Part shown: positions 9,271 through 18,392 of the stretch, in pieces | Numbering within the stretch: the stretch's first letter is position 1 | Layout: each line of letters starts with the position of its first letter | Assembly (NCBI GenBank): GCA_008373205.1 | Contig: RQOS01000056.1 | Span: 1-49,567 of the forward strand | DNA from: SAR202 cluster bacterium | GTDB lineage: Bacteria > Chloroflexota > Dehalococcoidia > Lucifugimonadales > Lucifugimonadaceae | DNA: 49,567 nucleotides | Reading direction: 5' to 3' | Made by a program: the position numbers and the translations under genes | The notes under the pieces: generated by a model | Databases searched by the model: none | What the model saw: only the letters and a program-made list of their open reading frames with translations | Told to the model about the DNA's origin: nothing

Positions 9271-11013
9271 TTATGAAGAAGTATAATTTTTGTAAGAAAA
9301 CTTATAATCTGATGATATAGGATATCTTCTATCTCTACCGAAAGCCAAGGATGTTATTTTTATACCTGGCGGAGATTGCCTTCTCTTATATTCATTTCTA
9401 TCAATCATTCCTAAAATTTCTATAATTTTTTCTTCAGACATTAATGATGTTATCTCGGAAGAGTTAAGAATTTCTTGAATACTTTCTTTTTGTTCTATAT
9501 ATTTTTCAATTATTTTATCTAAAATTTCATAATCAGGTAATGAATCATTATCAAATTGATCTGGCTTCAATTCTGCAGAGGGAGCTTTATTAATTATATT
9601 TTTTGGAATCATTTCTGATTCAGAATTTTTATTTATAAATTTAGATAATTCATAAACTAAGGTTTTGGGGACATCCTTAAGAACTGAAAATCCTCCTGCC
9701 ATATCTCCATACAGAGTTGCATATCCTGTAGCCATTTCTGATTTATTACCAGTTGATAAAACAAGCCAAGAGAATTTATTTGATATAGCCATTATCAAAT
9801 TACCTCGAATTCTTGCTTGTAAATTTTCTTCTGCATTATTTTCTTTAGTTCCATCAAACATAGTTTTTAAGCTGTTCAAAAATGTTTCATGAGATTCTTT
9901 TATTGGAATATTAATAAGCTCGATACCAAGATTCTTACATAATTGTTCAGAATCTGTTACTGAATGGTTAGATGAAAATTTAGAGGGTAAGGTAACCACT
10001 TTTACATTTTCCTTACCCACAGCCATTGTAGCTATGTAAGTTACTAATGCAGAATCAATTCCACCTGACAAACTTACTAGACATTTTTCAAAACCATTTT
10101 TCCATGCATAATCTTTTGTACCCAATATCAATGCATTTAAAATATCTTCTAGTCTGCTTGAGTTGTTAATATTAGGAATAAATTTTGAGTCTTTTTTTTC
10201 TATAATTTTTATCTCTTTTTCAATAATTTTATATTCGTTAATTTTAGAGCTTTTAGGTTTATCAATAGCTTTATAATCTGATATTTCTAAATCTATAATT
10301 TCATTACTTTCTTTGAAGCTAGGTAAAGAAGAAATTATTTCTCCTTTATTATTTAGAACTAATGAACTTCCATCAAAAATCAATTCATCTTGCCCCCCAA
10401 CACTATTTAGATATATCAGATATGAATTGCAATTTTTTGCAACAGTTGAAAGATGATTTTTTCTTATTTCTTTTTTACTTATGTCGAATGGAGAGCCATT
10501 GATATTTAATATCAAATTACAGTTTAATTCTGATTGTAATTTACAAATTTCATAATCATCCCAGATATCTTCACAAATACTTAATCCAATTTTGATTTCT
10601 GAATTTTTCAATACAACTAAATCTTTACCCTTTGTGAAATATCTTTTTTCATCAAATACTCCGTAATTTGGTAACTTATTTTTTCTGTATGTAGCTATTA
10701 ATTTTTTATTTGACACTACAGCTGCCGCATTATAAGTTCCACTAATATCTTTATCTATAAATCCTATAATTGCAGTAATATTGCTTGTTGAGTCAATTAT
10801 TTCATTTAGAGCTTTTTTATTGTTTTCGATAAAATGATTACTCAAAACTAAGTCTTCAGGAGGGTAGCCTGTAATAGAAAGCTCTGGGAAGCATATAATG
10901 TCACAATTCTTTTTCTCAGCTTCAGATATTTTTTCAATGATTTTTTTCGTATTAAGATCTAAAGAACCTACTTTAGTATTAATTTGATTCATTGATATCC
11001 TGATAATAGACAT
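9271..11013 (-). CDS. nadE: Glutamine-dependent NAD+ synthetase
   Basis: Amidates nicotinate adenine dinucleotide to NAD+, taking ammonia from glutamine. The N-terminal nitrilase-type glutaminase domain has a Glu-Lys-Cys triad: Glu44 (CFPELSITGYPPEDL), Lys113 (YRKNKLPNYGVFDEKRYF) and Cys147 (LSICEDIWDD). The C-terminal synthetase domain (from about 285) has the PP-loop SLSGGIDSALV, STGNKSEMATGYATLYGDM and APSAELKPDQFDNDSLPDYEILD. The 580 residues equal the two-domain bacterial form. It starts 16 bases after gltD with a GGA-containing ribosome site, so its glutamine use is grouped with glutamine metabolism in one transcript. Confidence 0.96.
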   Translation of the reverse strand: MSIIRISMNQINTKVGSLDLNTKKIIEKISEAEKKNCDIICFPELSITGYPPEDLVLSNHFIENNKKALNEIIDSTSNITAIIGFIDKDISGTYNAAAVVSNKKLIATYRKNKLPNYGVFDEKRYFTKGKDLVVLKNSEIKIGLSICEDIWDDYEICKLQSELNCNLILNINGSPFDISKKEIRKNHLSTVAKNCNSYLIYLNSVGGQDELIFDGSSLVLNNKGEIISSLPSFKESNEIIDLEISDYKAIDKPKSSKINEYKIIEKEIKIIEKKDSKFIPNINNSSRLEDILNALILGTKDYAWKNGFEKCLVSLSGGIDSALVTYIATMAVGKENVKVVTLPSKFSSNHSVTDSEQLCKNLGIELINIPIKESHETFLNSLKTMFDGTKENNAEENLQARIRGNLIMAISNKFSWLVLSTGNKSEMATGYATLYGDMAGGFSVLKDVPKTLVYELSKFINKNSESEMIPKNIINKAPSAELKPDQFDNDSLPDYEILDKIIEKYIEQKESIQEILNSSEITSLMSEEKIIEILGMIDRNEYKRRQSPPGIKITSLAFGRDRRYPISSDYKFSYKNYTSS

Positions 11014-11029
11014 CTTTATTCCATTATTT

Positions 11030-12484
11030 TTAATTTATTTTTCTATAATATCCTCTTACATCGGGCAAGTTCGAACTTCCCTGAAGAAAAGTATCTATGT
11101 TTTTAGCGCATGATCTTCCACTAGCAATTGCATGAACAACTAATGATTGCCCTCTTTCCATATCCCCACAAGAAAATACTTTATTAACATTTGTCATCAT
11201 ATTATTGTCAGTTTTAACATTCCCTCTTTCATCAAATTCTACATCAAGATTTGATAGTAAACCCTCTTGGAGAGGGTGTACAAATCCCATAGCTAAAAGT
11301 ACTAATTCTGATTTGATTTCAAACTGACTTTTATCGACTTTTTCCATATTATATTTACCAGATTTATCTTTTTTCCACTCTACTTTTTCACAGATCAATT
11401 TTTCTAAGCTTTTTGTTCCACTAAATTCATTAGTTAAAATACTATATTGTCTATCTCCACCTTCTTCATGGGCTGAAGAAGTTCGCAATATCATTGGCCA
11501 TTCGGGCCATGGGTTGTCGTTTGACCTACCTTCGGGAGGCTCAGGCATTATTTCTATTTGAGTAATACTTTTTGCACCTTGCCTTATTGATGTTCCTAAA
11601 CAATCTGCCCCAGTATCTCCACCTCCAATAATTACAACATTCTTATTTTTTGCAGTTATTTCTCTATCTTTTGGATTTTCGTTCCATCTATTTTGTTCTG
11701 AAAGGAAATCCATAGCAAAATGAACTCCTTCCAAATCTCTACCCTTTATAGGTAAATCTCTTGGTACTGTTGATCCGCCTGCAAGACAAATAGAATCATA
11801 TTTTTCCATTAACTCATCGGCAGTTATATCAATCCCTGCATTTACTGAACACTTAAATATAATTCCTTCTTCAGCAAGAAGATTTATCCTTCTCTCTACA
11901 ATAGCTTTTTCTAGCTTAAATTCAGGTATACCAAACCTTAGTAATCCTCCTGGATGTTCATTTTTTTCATAAACAGTAATTTCATGACCAGCTCTATTTA
12001 ATTGTTGAGCTACAGCTAAACCAGCTGGACCTGAACCAATTATTGCTATTTTTTTTCCAGTTCTAGTTTTTGGAGGCTCTGGTTTTACTAACCCAGATTC
12101 CCAAGCTTTTTCTATAATGTTTTTTTCAATCATTTCTATTGATACAGGATCATTATTAATAGAAAGTGTGCAAGAAGCTTCACAAGGTGCAGGACAAATT
12201 CTTCCAGTGAATTCCGGAAAATTATTTGTAGCAGAAAGTCTTAAATACGCAGATTCCCAATCTTCTTTGTAAACTAAATCATTAAATTCTGGAATTAAAT
12301 TACCTAACGGGCAACCATTATTACAAAAAGGGACTCCGCAATCCATGCATCGAGAAGCTTGAATTTTTGCCTCTTCTTTTGTCCAAGGGACATAAATCTC
12401 TTGCCAATTTTGTACCCTTTCATTAACGGGTTTTCTCTTTTCTGTATTTCTTTTTTGATTTTTAAAACCTGAGATACTACCCAT
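11030..12484 (-). CDS. gltD: Glutamate synthase small subunit (NAD(P)H-dependent)
   Basis: Beta subunit of GOGAT; oxidises NAD(P)H and passes electrons through Fe-S clusters to the GltB FMN site. The N-terminal part has two cysteine clusters (CMDCGVPFCNNGCPLGN and GRICPAPCEASCTL) for 4Fe-4S binding. Next come an FAD-binding GxGxxG (IIGSGPAGLAVAQQL), the EKNEHPGGLLRFGIPEFKLEK signature, and a second Rossmann motif VVIIGGGDTGADCLGT. A C-terminal GDMERGQSLVVHAIASGR closes the FAD site. The 484 residues are of normal length. The ATG overlaps the end of gltB by 8 bases, giving translational coupling and probably matched subunit amounts. Confidence 0.96.
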   Translation of the reverse strand: MGSISGFKNQKRNTEKRKPVNERVQNWQEIYVPWTKEEAKIQASRCMDCGVPFCNNGCPLGNLIPEFNDLVYKEDWESAYLRLSATNNFPEFTGRICPAPCEASCTLSINNDPVSIEMIEKNIIEKAWESGLVKPEPPKTRTGKKIAIIGSGPAGLAVAQQLNRAGHEITVYEKNEHPGGLLRFGIPEFKLEKAIVERRINLLAEEGIIFKCSVNAGIDITADELMEKYDSICLAGGSTVPRDLPIKGRDLEGVHFAMDFLSEQNRWNENPKDREITAKNKNVVIIGGGDTGADCLGTSIRQGAKSITQIEIMPEPPEGRSNDNPWPEWPMILRTSSAHEEGGDRQYSILTNEFSGTKSLEKLICEKVEWKKDKSGKYNMEKVDKSQFEIKSELVLLAMGFVHPLQEGLLSNLDVEFDERGNVKTDNNMMTNVNKVFSCGDMERGQSLVVHAIASGRSCAKNIDTFLQGSSNLPDVRGYYRKIN

Positions 12485-15400
12485 TTACTTTTTCTCTACT
12501 ATTATTTTTTTCTTTAATTAATATTTTAGCGTAAGCTCTAGGGATTATTTTTTTGAAATATTTTAATTCGGAATCCCAATTTTTTAAAATTCTATTAGCT
12601 ACTTGGGAAGAAGTGTAATTATAATGATTATTTACTAAGTCTATTAATAATTTTTCATCTTCAGATTTTTTTAAGATTTTCTCAATATCAGAAAGTTCAG
12701 GATTGAAATTTTCCAAGAATGAAGAATCAGGATCATATACGTAAGCTATGCCTCCGCTCATTCCTGCTCCAAAATTCCTTCCAACTTCTCCTAGCACTAC
12801 AACTGTTCCACCTGTCATGTATTCACATCCATGATTTCCTATACCCTCTACAACCGCTTTCGCTGCAGAATTTCTAACACCAAATCTTTCTCCAGCTTTT
12901 CCATTTATGTAGACTTCTCCACCAGTTGATCCATAGAGTGCAACATTACCTATTATGATATTGTTTTCTGCAATAAATGATGATTTTTTAATATTAGGAC
13001 TAACCACTATTTTCCCACCAGATAGCCCCTTGGCAAAGTAATCATTAGCATCTCCTCTAAGATTAAAATGAATTCCTTTTGATAAAAATGCACCAAAACT
13101 TTGACCTGCAGATCCCTCAAAATTGATCTTTATACTATCTTCTGGTAATCCTTTTTCACCATATAATTTAGTAACCTTACCGGAAGTAATTGCACCAACT
13201 GTTCTATTAGTATTATTTATACTGAAATTTAATTCAGTCTTCTGTTTTGATATCTTTTCTAAATCTAATTTCGATAATATTTTTTTATCTAGAGCTATTT
13301 CTAGTTGATGATCTTGTGAGGTAGAACAATAGTTTTTTAAGCCTTCTATTCCTTTAGGCTTATAAAGAATTCTAGAAAGATCTATTTTGCTCGCTTTCCA
13401 ATGATCTATATCTTTTCTTTGTTTTAACTTATCTACTCTTCCCACCATTTCATTAACTGTTCTGAAACCTAAATTTGCCATTTCTTTTCTTAAGCTCTGT
13501 GCCAAAAATTTGAAATAATTTACTACTGCTTCAGGAGTTCCTTTGAATAATTTTCTTAATTCTGGATCTTGAGTAGCTACACCTACTGAACATGTATTTA
13601 GGTGGCATTTTCTGAGCATTATGCATCCCATTGTAATTAATGAAGCTGTAGCTACACCCCATTCTTCAGCACCTAGCATTGTTGCAATAGCAACATCTTT
13701 ACCCGTTTTCAGTTGGCCATCAGTTTGAACAGTTATTCTATCTCTCAAGCCTTGCTCAACAAGAACTTGTTGAGTTTCTGCCACTCCTAATTCCCATGGC
13801 AATCCTGCATGCCTTATTGATGATAATGGAGAAGCTCCAGTTCCTCCGGAAAATCCCGATATCAAAACTACGTCAGCCTTTCCTTTTGATACACCTGCGG
13901 CTATTATTCCAACTCCAACTTCAGATACTAATTTGACATGTATTCTTGCATCTTCATTAACATTTTTTAGATCGTGAATTAGCTGGGCCATATCTTCAAT
14001 TGAATAAATATCATGATGTGGAGGAGGAGAGATAAGTTCAACTCCTGGAGTTGTTTTTCTTATAGAAGCAATATAGTCAGAAATTTTGTGCCCAGGTATC
14101 TCTCCACCTTCTCCAGGTTTTGCACCTTGAGCCATTTTTATTTGAATATCTTTTGAATTAACTAAATAATTTGTAGTTACCCCAAACCTGCCCGATGCAA
14201 CTTGCTTCACAGCAGAATTTCTTGAATCACCATTAGGATCTGGAGTATATCTTGACTCATCCTCTCCACCTTCTCCAGTGTTTGATCTAGCTCCAATTCT
14301 ATTCATAGCAACAGCTAAAGTTTCATGAGCTTCTCTAGAAATTGAACCTAAAGAAATAGCTCCGGTTGCAAATCTCTTAAGAATTTCAATTTCTGATTCT
14401 ACTTCTTCTAACTCGATCGGCTCTGAACTTTCATAATCTATTTCTAGTAAATTTCTAATAGTGATATCCCCGTAATAATCTTTATTAGCTGCTTCCTCAA
14501 ATCTTTGATAAGTTTCTAAGTCATTTTGAGTAGATGACTTTTGAAGTAATGATATTGTTTCTGGAGACCACATATGTCTTTCTCCAGTTCCTCTCCATAA
14601 GTAAAGGCCTCCAAGATCAAGTTTTAGGTTTGATGGGATTTTTGAGTCTGAAAATGCATTTTTATGAAAAAGTAAATAATCGTCACAAATCTCTTTAATT
14701 CCAATTCCGCCTATTCTTGAAGGAGTCCACTTAAATGATGATTCTATTAGTTCTTCACCAATACCTAGAGCTTCAAACTGTTGTGCACCCATATAACCTT
14801 GAAGAGTTGAAATCCCCATTTTTGACATAGTCTTTAGAACTCCACTTATGGAAGCCTTACAAAAATTTTCTTGATTTTTTTTATAATCCTCTGGTTTTGA
14901 GAAATCTCTTACGGTATCAAGTGCAATGAATGGATTTATAGCCGAAATACCATATCCATATAAAACCGCGAAGTGATGTACTTCTCTAGCTTCCCCTGTT
15001 TCATAAATAAGATCTACCTTATCTCTTAAGTTTGACCTTATTAGATGATGATGAAGAGCTCCAGCAACAAGCAAAGATGGGAGCGCTGCTTTATTTTTAT
15101 CTACACCTCTGTCCGAAAGAACTATAACGGATACATTTTTTTGAATCAATTCTTCAGTTTTAGATTTTATTTCACTTAATGCCTCTTCAAATCCTTCTTT
15201 ACCTTTTTGGACATCAAATAGAGTAGAAACTCTTCTGGCTTTTATACCTTTGTCTTCAATTTCTAGTAGCTTAGAGATTTCTTCATTGAGCATTATTGGT
15301 CTTTCAATTTTTAATAATTCAGAGTGCTTAGATGTTTCTGAAAGCAAGTTTTCTCTTTTCCCAACAAGAATACTCATTTGGGTAACCATTTTTTCTCTTA

Positions 15401-17030
15401 TTGGATCTAAAGGTGGGTTTGATACTTGTGCAAAAAGTTGTTTGAAGTATGAAAAAAGATTTTGAGGTTTGTCAGATAGTACTGCAAGGGGAGCATCATT
15501 ACCCATAGAACCATTGGGCTGATTACCACTATCACTCATTGGCTTAATTATGACACCTATATCTTCGTTGGAATATCCATATGATATTTGTTGCTCAAGT
15601 AAATCTGAATCTTTATATGAAATTTCTTCTTTTGAGTTTTCAATATCATCAAGATTAATAGAATTATTCTTAATCCATTCAGAATAGGGATTCTTATTTA
15701 CAAGATCTTCCATTATTTCTTCTGAATCAATAATCCTTCCTTGATCAAAATCAACCAAGAATCCTTTACCAGGAGTCATTCTTGACTTGAGCTTTATACT
15801 TTCGGAATCAATATCTAAAACACCTGTTTCAGATGACATGATTAATATATTATCGTCAGTTACTGTATACCTAAAAGGCCTAAATCCATTTCTATCAAGA
15901 CAGGCTCCTAATTTATCACCATCTGTAAATGCAATCATAGCAGGTCCATCCCAAGGTTCCATCAAACCTGCATGATATTGGTAGAATGACTTTGTTTTAT
16001 TATCCATTTGATCATTATGATCCCATGCTGCAGGAATCATCATTGAAGCAACATGCTCAATTGGTCTTCCCCCATGGAATAATAATTCGAACACATTGTC
16101 TAAAGATGCTGTATCTGAAGCGTCTTCTTCGCATATTGGAAGAATATCTGAATTACTGTAAAAATCTTCTGTAAGTAGATTTTTTTCCCTAGCCTTCATC
16201 CAATTTCTATTTCCTCTTACAGTATTGATTTCTCCATTGTGAGCTAACATCCTATATGGGTGCGCCAGTTTCCAAGATCCTAAGGTGTTAGTTGAAAATC
16301 TTGAATGAACTAAACCAAAGCAACTTTTTATTTTATCTGATTGAAGATCGTTATAAAAATTTGCTAGCTGTTCAGTTCTGAGTAAACCTTTGTAAATTAT
16401 CAGTTTATTGGATAAAGAGCAGATATAAAATTCATTTTCTAGAATTAGTTTATTTGATTCATCCTTTAATGAATTGATCTTATTTTCTATAATTTTTCTA
16501 GAAAGAAATAAGTTTTTTTCAAAGTCTTTATCTTTATTAGTATTTTCTACAAATATTTGTTTAATGCTAGGCATAGCATCTTTCGACCATTCACCAATCA
16601 TGCTAGGTGAAGTAGGAACATCTCTAATGTAAATTAGTTTCATAGATTTTGAAACCAACTCATTTTCTATAATATCAAGTATGTTTTTTTGTAACTTACT
16701 GTCGTTCGGAAGAAAAATAATTCCACTGGCATACAAACCTTCATCCGGTAAATTGATTTTTTCTTTAGACAATATTTCTTTATAAAAATCATGAGGAATT
16801 TGTATAGTTATTCCAGCTCCATCTCCAGTTTCTGGGTCACATCCACATGCTCCTCTATGCTCAAGATTTACTAAAACCTCTAGAGAATTTTTAACTATAG
16901 AATTAGATTTTATACCCTTGATATTTGCAACTACACCAACCCCACAAGCATCTTTATCTAGATGGTATTGGCAAAGACCATTATTTTTAAGATCATCTAA
17001 ATTCTTAAGTAATTTATTTTTGTTATACAT
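12477..17030 (-). CDS. gltB: Glutamate synthase large subunit
   Basis: Alpha subunit of GOGAT: glutamine plus 2-oxoglutarate to two glutamates. A 28-residue propeptide precedes the Ntn nucleophile Cys29 (DKDACGVGVVA); the class II amidotransferase continues with LEHRGACGCDPETGDGAG and AHNGEINTVRGNRNW. The central and FMN domains show NPPLDPIREKMV, PGEGGEIPGHK, ISPPPHHDIYSIEDMAQLI and SGGTGASPLSSI. The 3Fe-4S site is CIMLRKCHLNTCSVGVATQ, with Ser where Pro is usual. The C-terminal GXGXG beta-helix contains GGTVVVLGEVGRNFGAGMSGG. The 1517 residues match the family. No Shine-Dalgarno is visible before its ATG, which directly follows a 15-base tandem duplication. Confidence 0.97.
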   Translation of the reverse strand: MYNKNKLLKNLDDLKNNGLCQYHLDKDACGVGVVANIKGIKSNSIVKNSLEVLVNLEHRGACGCDPETGDGAGITIQIPHDFYKEILSKEKINLPDEGLYASGIIFLPNDSKLQKNILDIIENELVSKSMKLIYIRDVPTSPSMIGEWSKDAMPSIKQIFVENTNKDKDFEKNLFLSRKIIENKINSLKDESNKLILENEFYICSLSNKLIIYKGLLRTEQLANFYNDLQSDKIKSCFGLVHSRFSTNTLGSWKLAHPYRMLAHNGEINTVRGNRNWMKAREKNLLTEDFYSNSDILPICEEDASDTASLDNVFELLFHGGRPIEHVASMMIPAAWDHNDQMDNKTKSFYQYHAGLMEPWDGPAMIAFTDGDKLGACLDRNGFRPFRYTVTDDNILIMSSETGVLDIDSESIKLKSRMTPGKGFLVDFDQGRIIDSEEIMEDLVNKNPYSEWIKNNSINLDDIENSKEEISYKDSDLLEQQISYGYSNEDIGVIIKPMSDSGNQPNGSMGNDAPLAVLSDKPQNLFSYFKQLFAQVSNPPLDPIREKMVTQMSILVGKRENLLSETSKHSELLKIERPIMLNEEISKLLEIEDKGIKARRVSTLFDVQKGKEGFEEALSEIKSKTEELIQKNVSVIVLSDRGVDKNKAALPSLLVAGALHHHLIRSNLRDKVDLIYETGEAREVHHFAVLYGYGISAINPFIALDTVRDFSKPEDYKKNQENFCKASISGVLKTMSKMGISTLQGYMGAQQFEALGIGEELIESSFKWTPSRIGGIGIKEICDDYLLFHKNAFSDSKIPSNLKLDLGGLYLWRGTGERHMWSPETISLLQKSSTQNDLETYQRFEEAANKDYYGDITIRNLLEIDYESSEPIELEEVESEIEILKRFATGAISLGSISREAHETLAVAMNRIGARSNTGEGGEDESRYTPDPNGDSRNSAVKQVASGRFGVTTNYLVNSKDIQIKMAQGAKPGEGGEIPGHKISDYIASIRKTTPGVELISPPPHHDIYSIEDMAQLIHDLKNVNEDARIHVKLVSEVGVGIIAAGVSKGKADVVLISGFSGGTGASPLSSIRHAGLPWELGVAETQQVLVEQGLRDRITVQTDGQLKTGKDVAIATMLGAEEWGVATASLITMGCIMLRKCHLNTCSVGVATQDPELRKLFKGTPEAVVNYFKFLAQSLRKEMANLGFRTVNEMVGRVDKLKQRKDIDHWKASKIDLSRILYKPKGIEGLKNYCSTSQDHQLEIALDKKILSKLDLEKISKQKTELNFSINNTNRTVGAITSGKVTKLYGEKGLPEDSIKINFEGSAGQSFGAFLSKGIHFNLRGDANDYFAKGLSGGKIVVSPNIKKSSFIAENNIIIGNVALYGSTGGEVYINGKAGERFGVRNSAAKAVVEGIGNHGCEYMTGGTVVVLGEVGRNFGAGMSGGIAYVYDPDSSFLENFNPELSDIEKILKKSEDEKLLIDLVNNHYNYTSSQVANRILKNWDSELKYFKKIIPRAYAKILIKEKNNSREKVNG

Positions 17031-17060
17031 TTATAGTAATTAAAATTATAGTAATTAAAA
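17031..17060 (-). repeat. 15-bp perfect tandem duplication abutting the gltB start
   Basis: TTTTAATTACTATAA occurs twice head to tail on the minus strand and ends immediately before the gltB ATG. It leaves no purine-rich ribosome site. It may reflect a recent slippage duplication or a repeated regulatory element; its function is unknown. Confidence 0.8.
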
Positions 17061-17093
17061 TTTAATTTATTTTTCTTTAAAAAATCCAAAAGT

Positions 17094-18392
17094 TTATAAA
17101 TTCTTATAAAGAAACTTTAAGTAAAAATCTCGTTCGTAATCAGTAACTATAGAGTTATGATCTACCCACTCTTTTTCTTTATTGACTACAATACTATTAT
17201 AAGCATCTATGCCTATAGCGTCCTGTAGAAAATTACCTTTTTGAGATTCTTTAATCGCTTCATTTAAAGTGTTTGGAATATTCGATTCCCAATTTTTTGG
17301 AATTTGTAAATTATCTTTTATCCCTAACATTCCAGCATGAAGTATTGCAGCCAAAGCTAAGTATGGGTTACAAGCAGAATCTGGTAACCTGAATTCAATT
17401 CTTGAGTTATCGTAGTCATTATCGTAGATATGTGGAATTCTTACAATATTTGAAATTTGTAGTTCATTCCCTGTACCAGCTACTGGGGCCTCAAGATTAG
17501 GTAATAATCTCTTATAAGAATTTAGCCATTGATTAGTCACCAAACTCATTTTTGGTGAATATTCCACTAATCCAGCTAAGAAACCTTTGCCTATTTTAGA
17601 AAGTCTATCTTTCCCTTTAGATGAAAAGGCATTATTATCACCTTTATATAATGACAAGTGAAAATGAAGACCGCTTCCATTTAGTGTTTCAAATGGCCTA
17701 GGCATGAAAGTAGCAAATCCACCAAGTTTTGTTGCGGTTTGTTTTACTACGAGTCTTGTTGTTACTATAGAATCAGCCATAGTTAGGGCATCTGTATGTT
17801 TCAATCCTATTTCATGTTGACCTGAAGAAACTTCATGGTGAGAACTCCTAACGGGAATTCCCATTTCTTCTAAACTCAATACACATTCTCTTCGAAGGTC
17901 TGAACCTTTATTATCGTCAGATGTTTGATCAAAATACCCAGCATCGTCCATATCTGCATTTTTTTTGTCACTATCTAAAAAGTAATATTCAATTTCAGGA
18001 CCAACATAAAATTTGTAACCTAATTCATTTACTTCCTGTAACTTTTCTTGCAAAACTTTTCTACTATCAATTATTGATTCTTTATTATCAAAGCTTTTTA
18101 GATTACAAAAAAGTCTTGCAACAGAATTTTCATTAGGTCTCCACGGAAGAATTTGCCAAGTAGAGAGATCTGGAATTGCTAAGGTATCTGATTCATCTCC
18201 TCTAGCCAATCCTTCTATAGCTCCCCCGTCAAATATCACCCCTTTATCAATACAATCTTCTAAATCTTCTATGTTAATGGCAAATCCCTTGAGTCTACCA
18301 AGAATATCCGTGAACCATAACCTTATGAACTTCACATCATGTTCACTTGCCTGTTTTAATATAAATTCTTTTGTATCTGAGTAATCATTCAT
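17094..18392 (-). CDS. Glutamine synthetase family protein, GlnA2-like with altered active-site residues
   Basis: Type I glutamine synthetase fold, presumably condensing glutamate and ammonia with ATP. Overall similarity is to the GlnA2 subgroup: VKFIRLWFTDILGRLKG, YVGPEIEYYFL (metal Glu), HHEVSSGQHEIGLKH, GSGLHFHLSLY, WLNSYKRLLPNLEAP and PDSACNPYLALAAIL. The adenylylation Tyr of beta-type enzymes is not recognisable. Two usual residues differ: the loop normally FDGSSI reads FDGGAI, and the segment normally ARNRSA reads NELQIS, losing the Arg339 equivalent. A related gamma-glutamyl ligase is therefore possible. The start MNDYSD was chosen because AGGA lies seven bases before its ATG, which overlaps the regulator's stop; this gives 432 residues rather than the 446 of the ORF track. 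Confidence 0.85.
   Translation of the reverse strand: MNDYSDTKEFILKQASEHDVKFIRLWFTDILGRLKGFAINIEDLEDCIDKGVIFDGGAIEGLARGDESDTLAIPDLSTWQILPWRPNENSVARLFCNLKSFDNKESIIDSRKVLQEKLQEVNELGYKFYVGPEIEYYFLDSDKKNADMDDAGYFDQTSDDNKGSDLRRECVLSLEEMGIPVRSSHHEVSSGQHEIGLKHTDALTMADSIVTTRLVVKQTATKLGGFATFMPRPFETLNGSGLHFHLSLYKGDNNAFSSKGKDRLSKIGKGFLAGLVEYSPKMSLVTNQWLNSYKRLLPNLEAPVAGTGNELQISNIVRIPHIYDNDYDNSRIEFRLPDSACNPYLALAAILHAGMLGIKDNLQIPKNWESNIPNTLNEAIKESQKGNFLQDAIGIDAYNSIVVNKEKEWVDHNSIVTDYERDFYLKFLYKNL

Noticed and set aside
13123-16174. Several 60-70-residue plus-strand ORFs opposite gltB
   Set aside because: Antisense shadows of a well-supported 1517-residue gene; none has a recognisable pattern or ribosome site.
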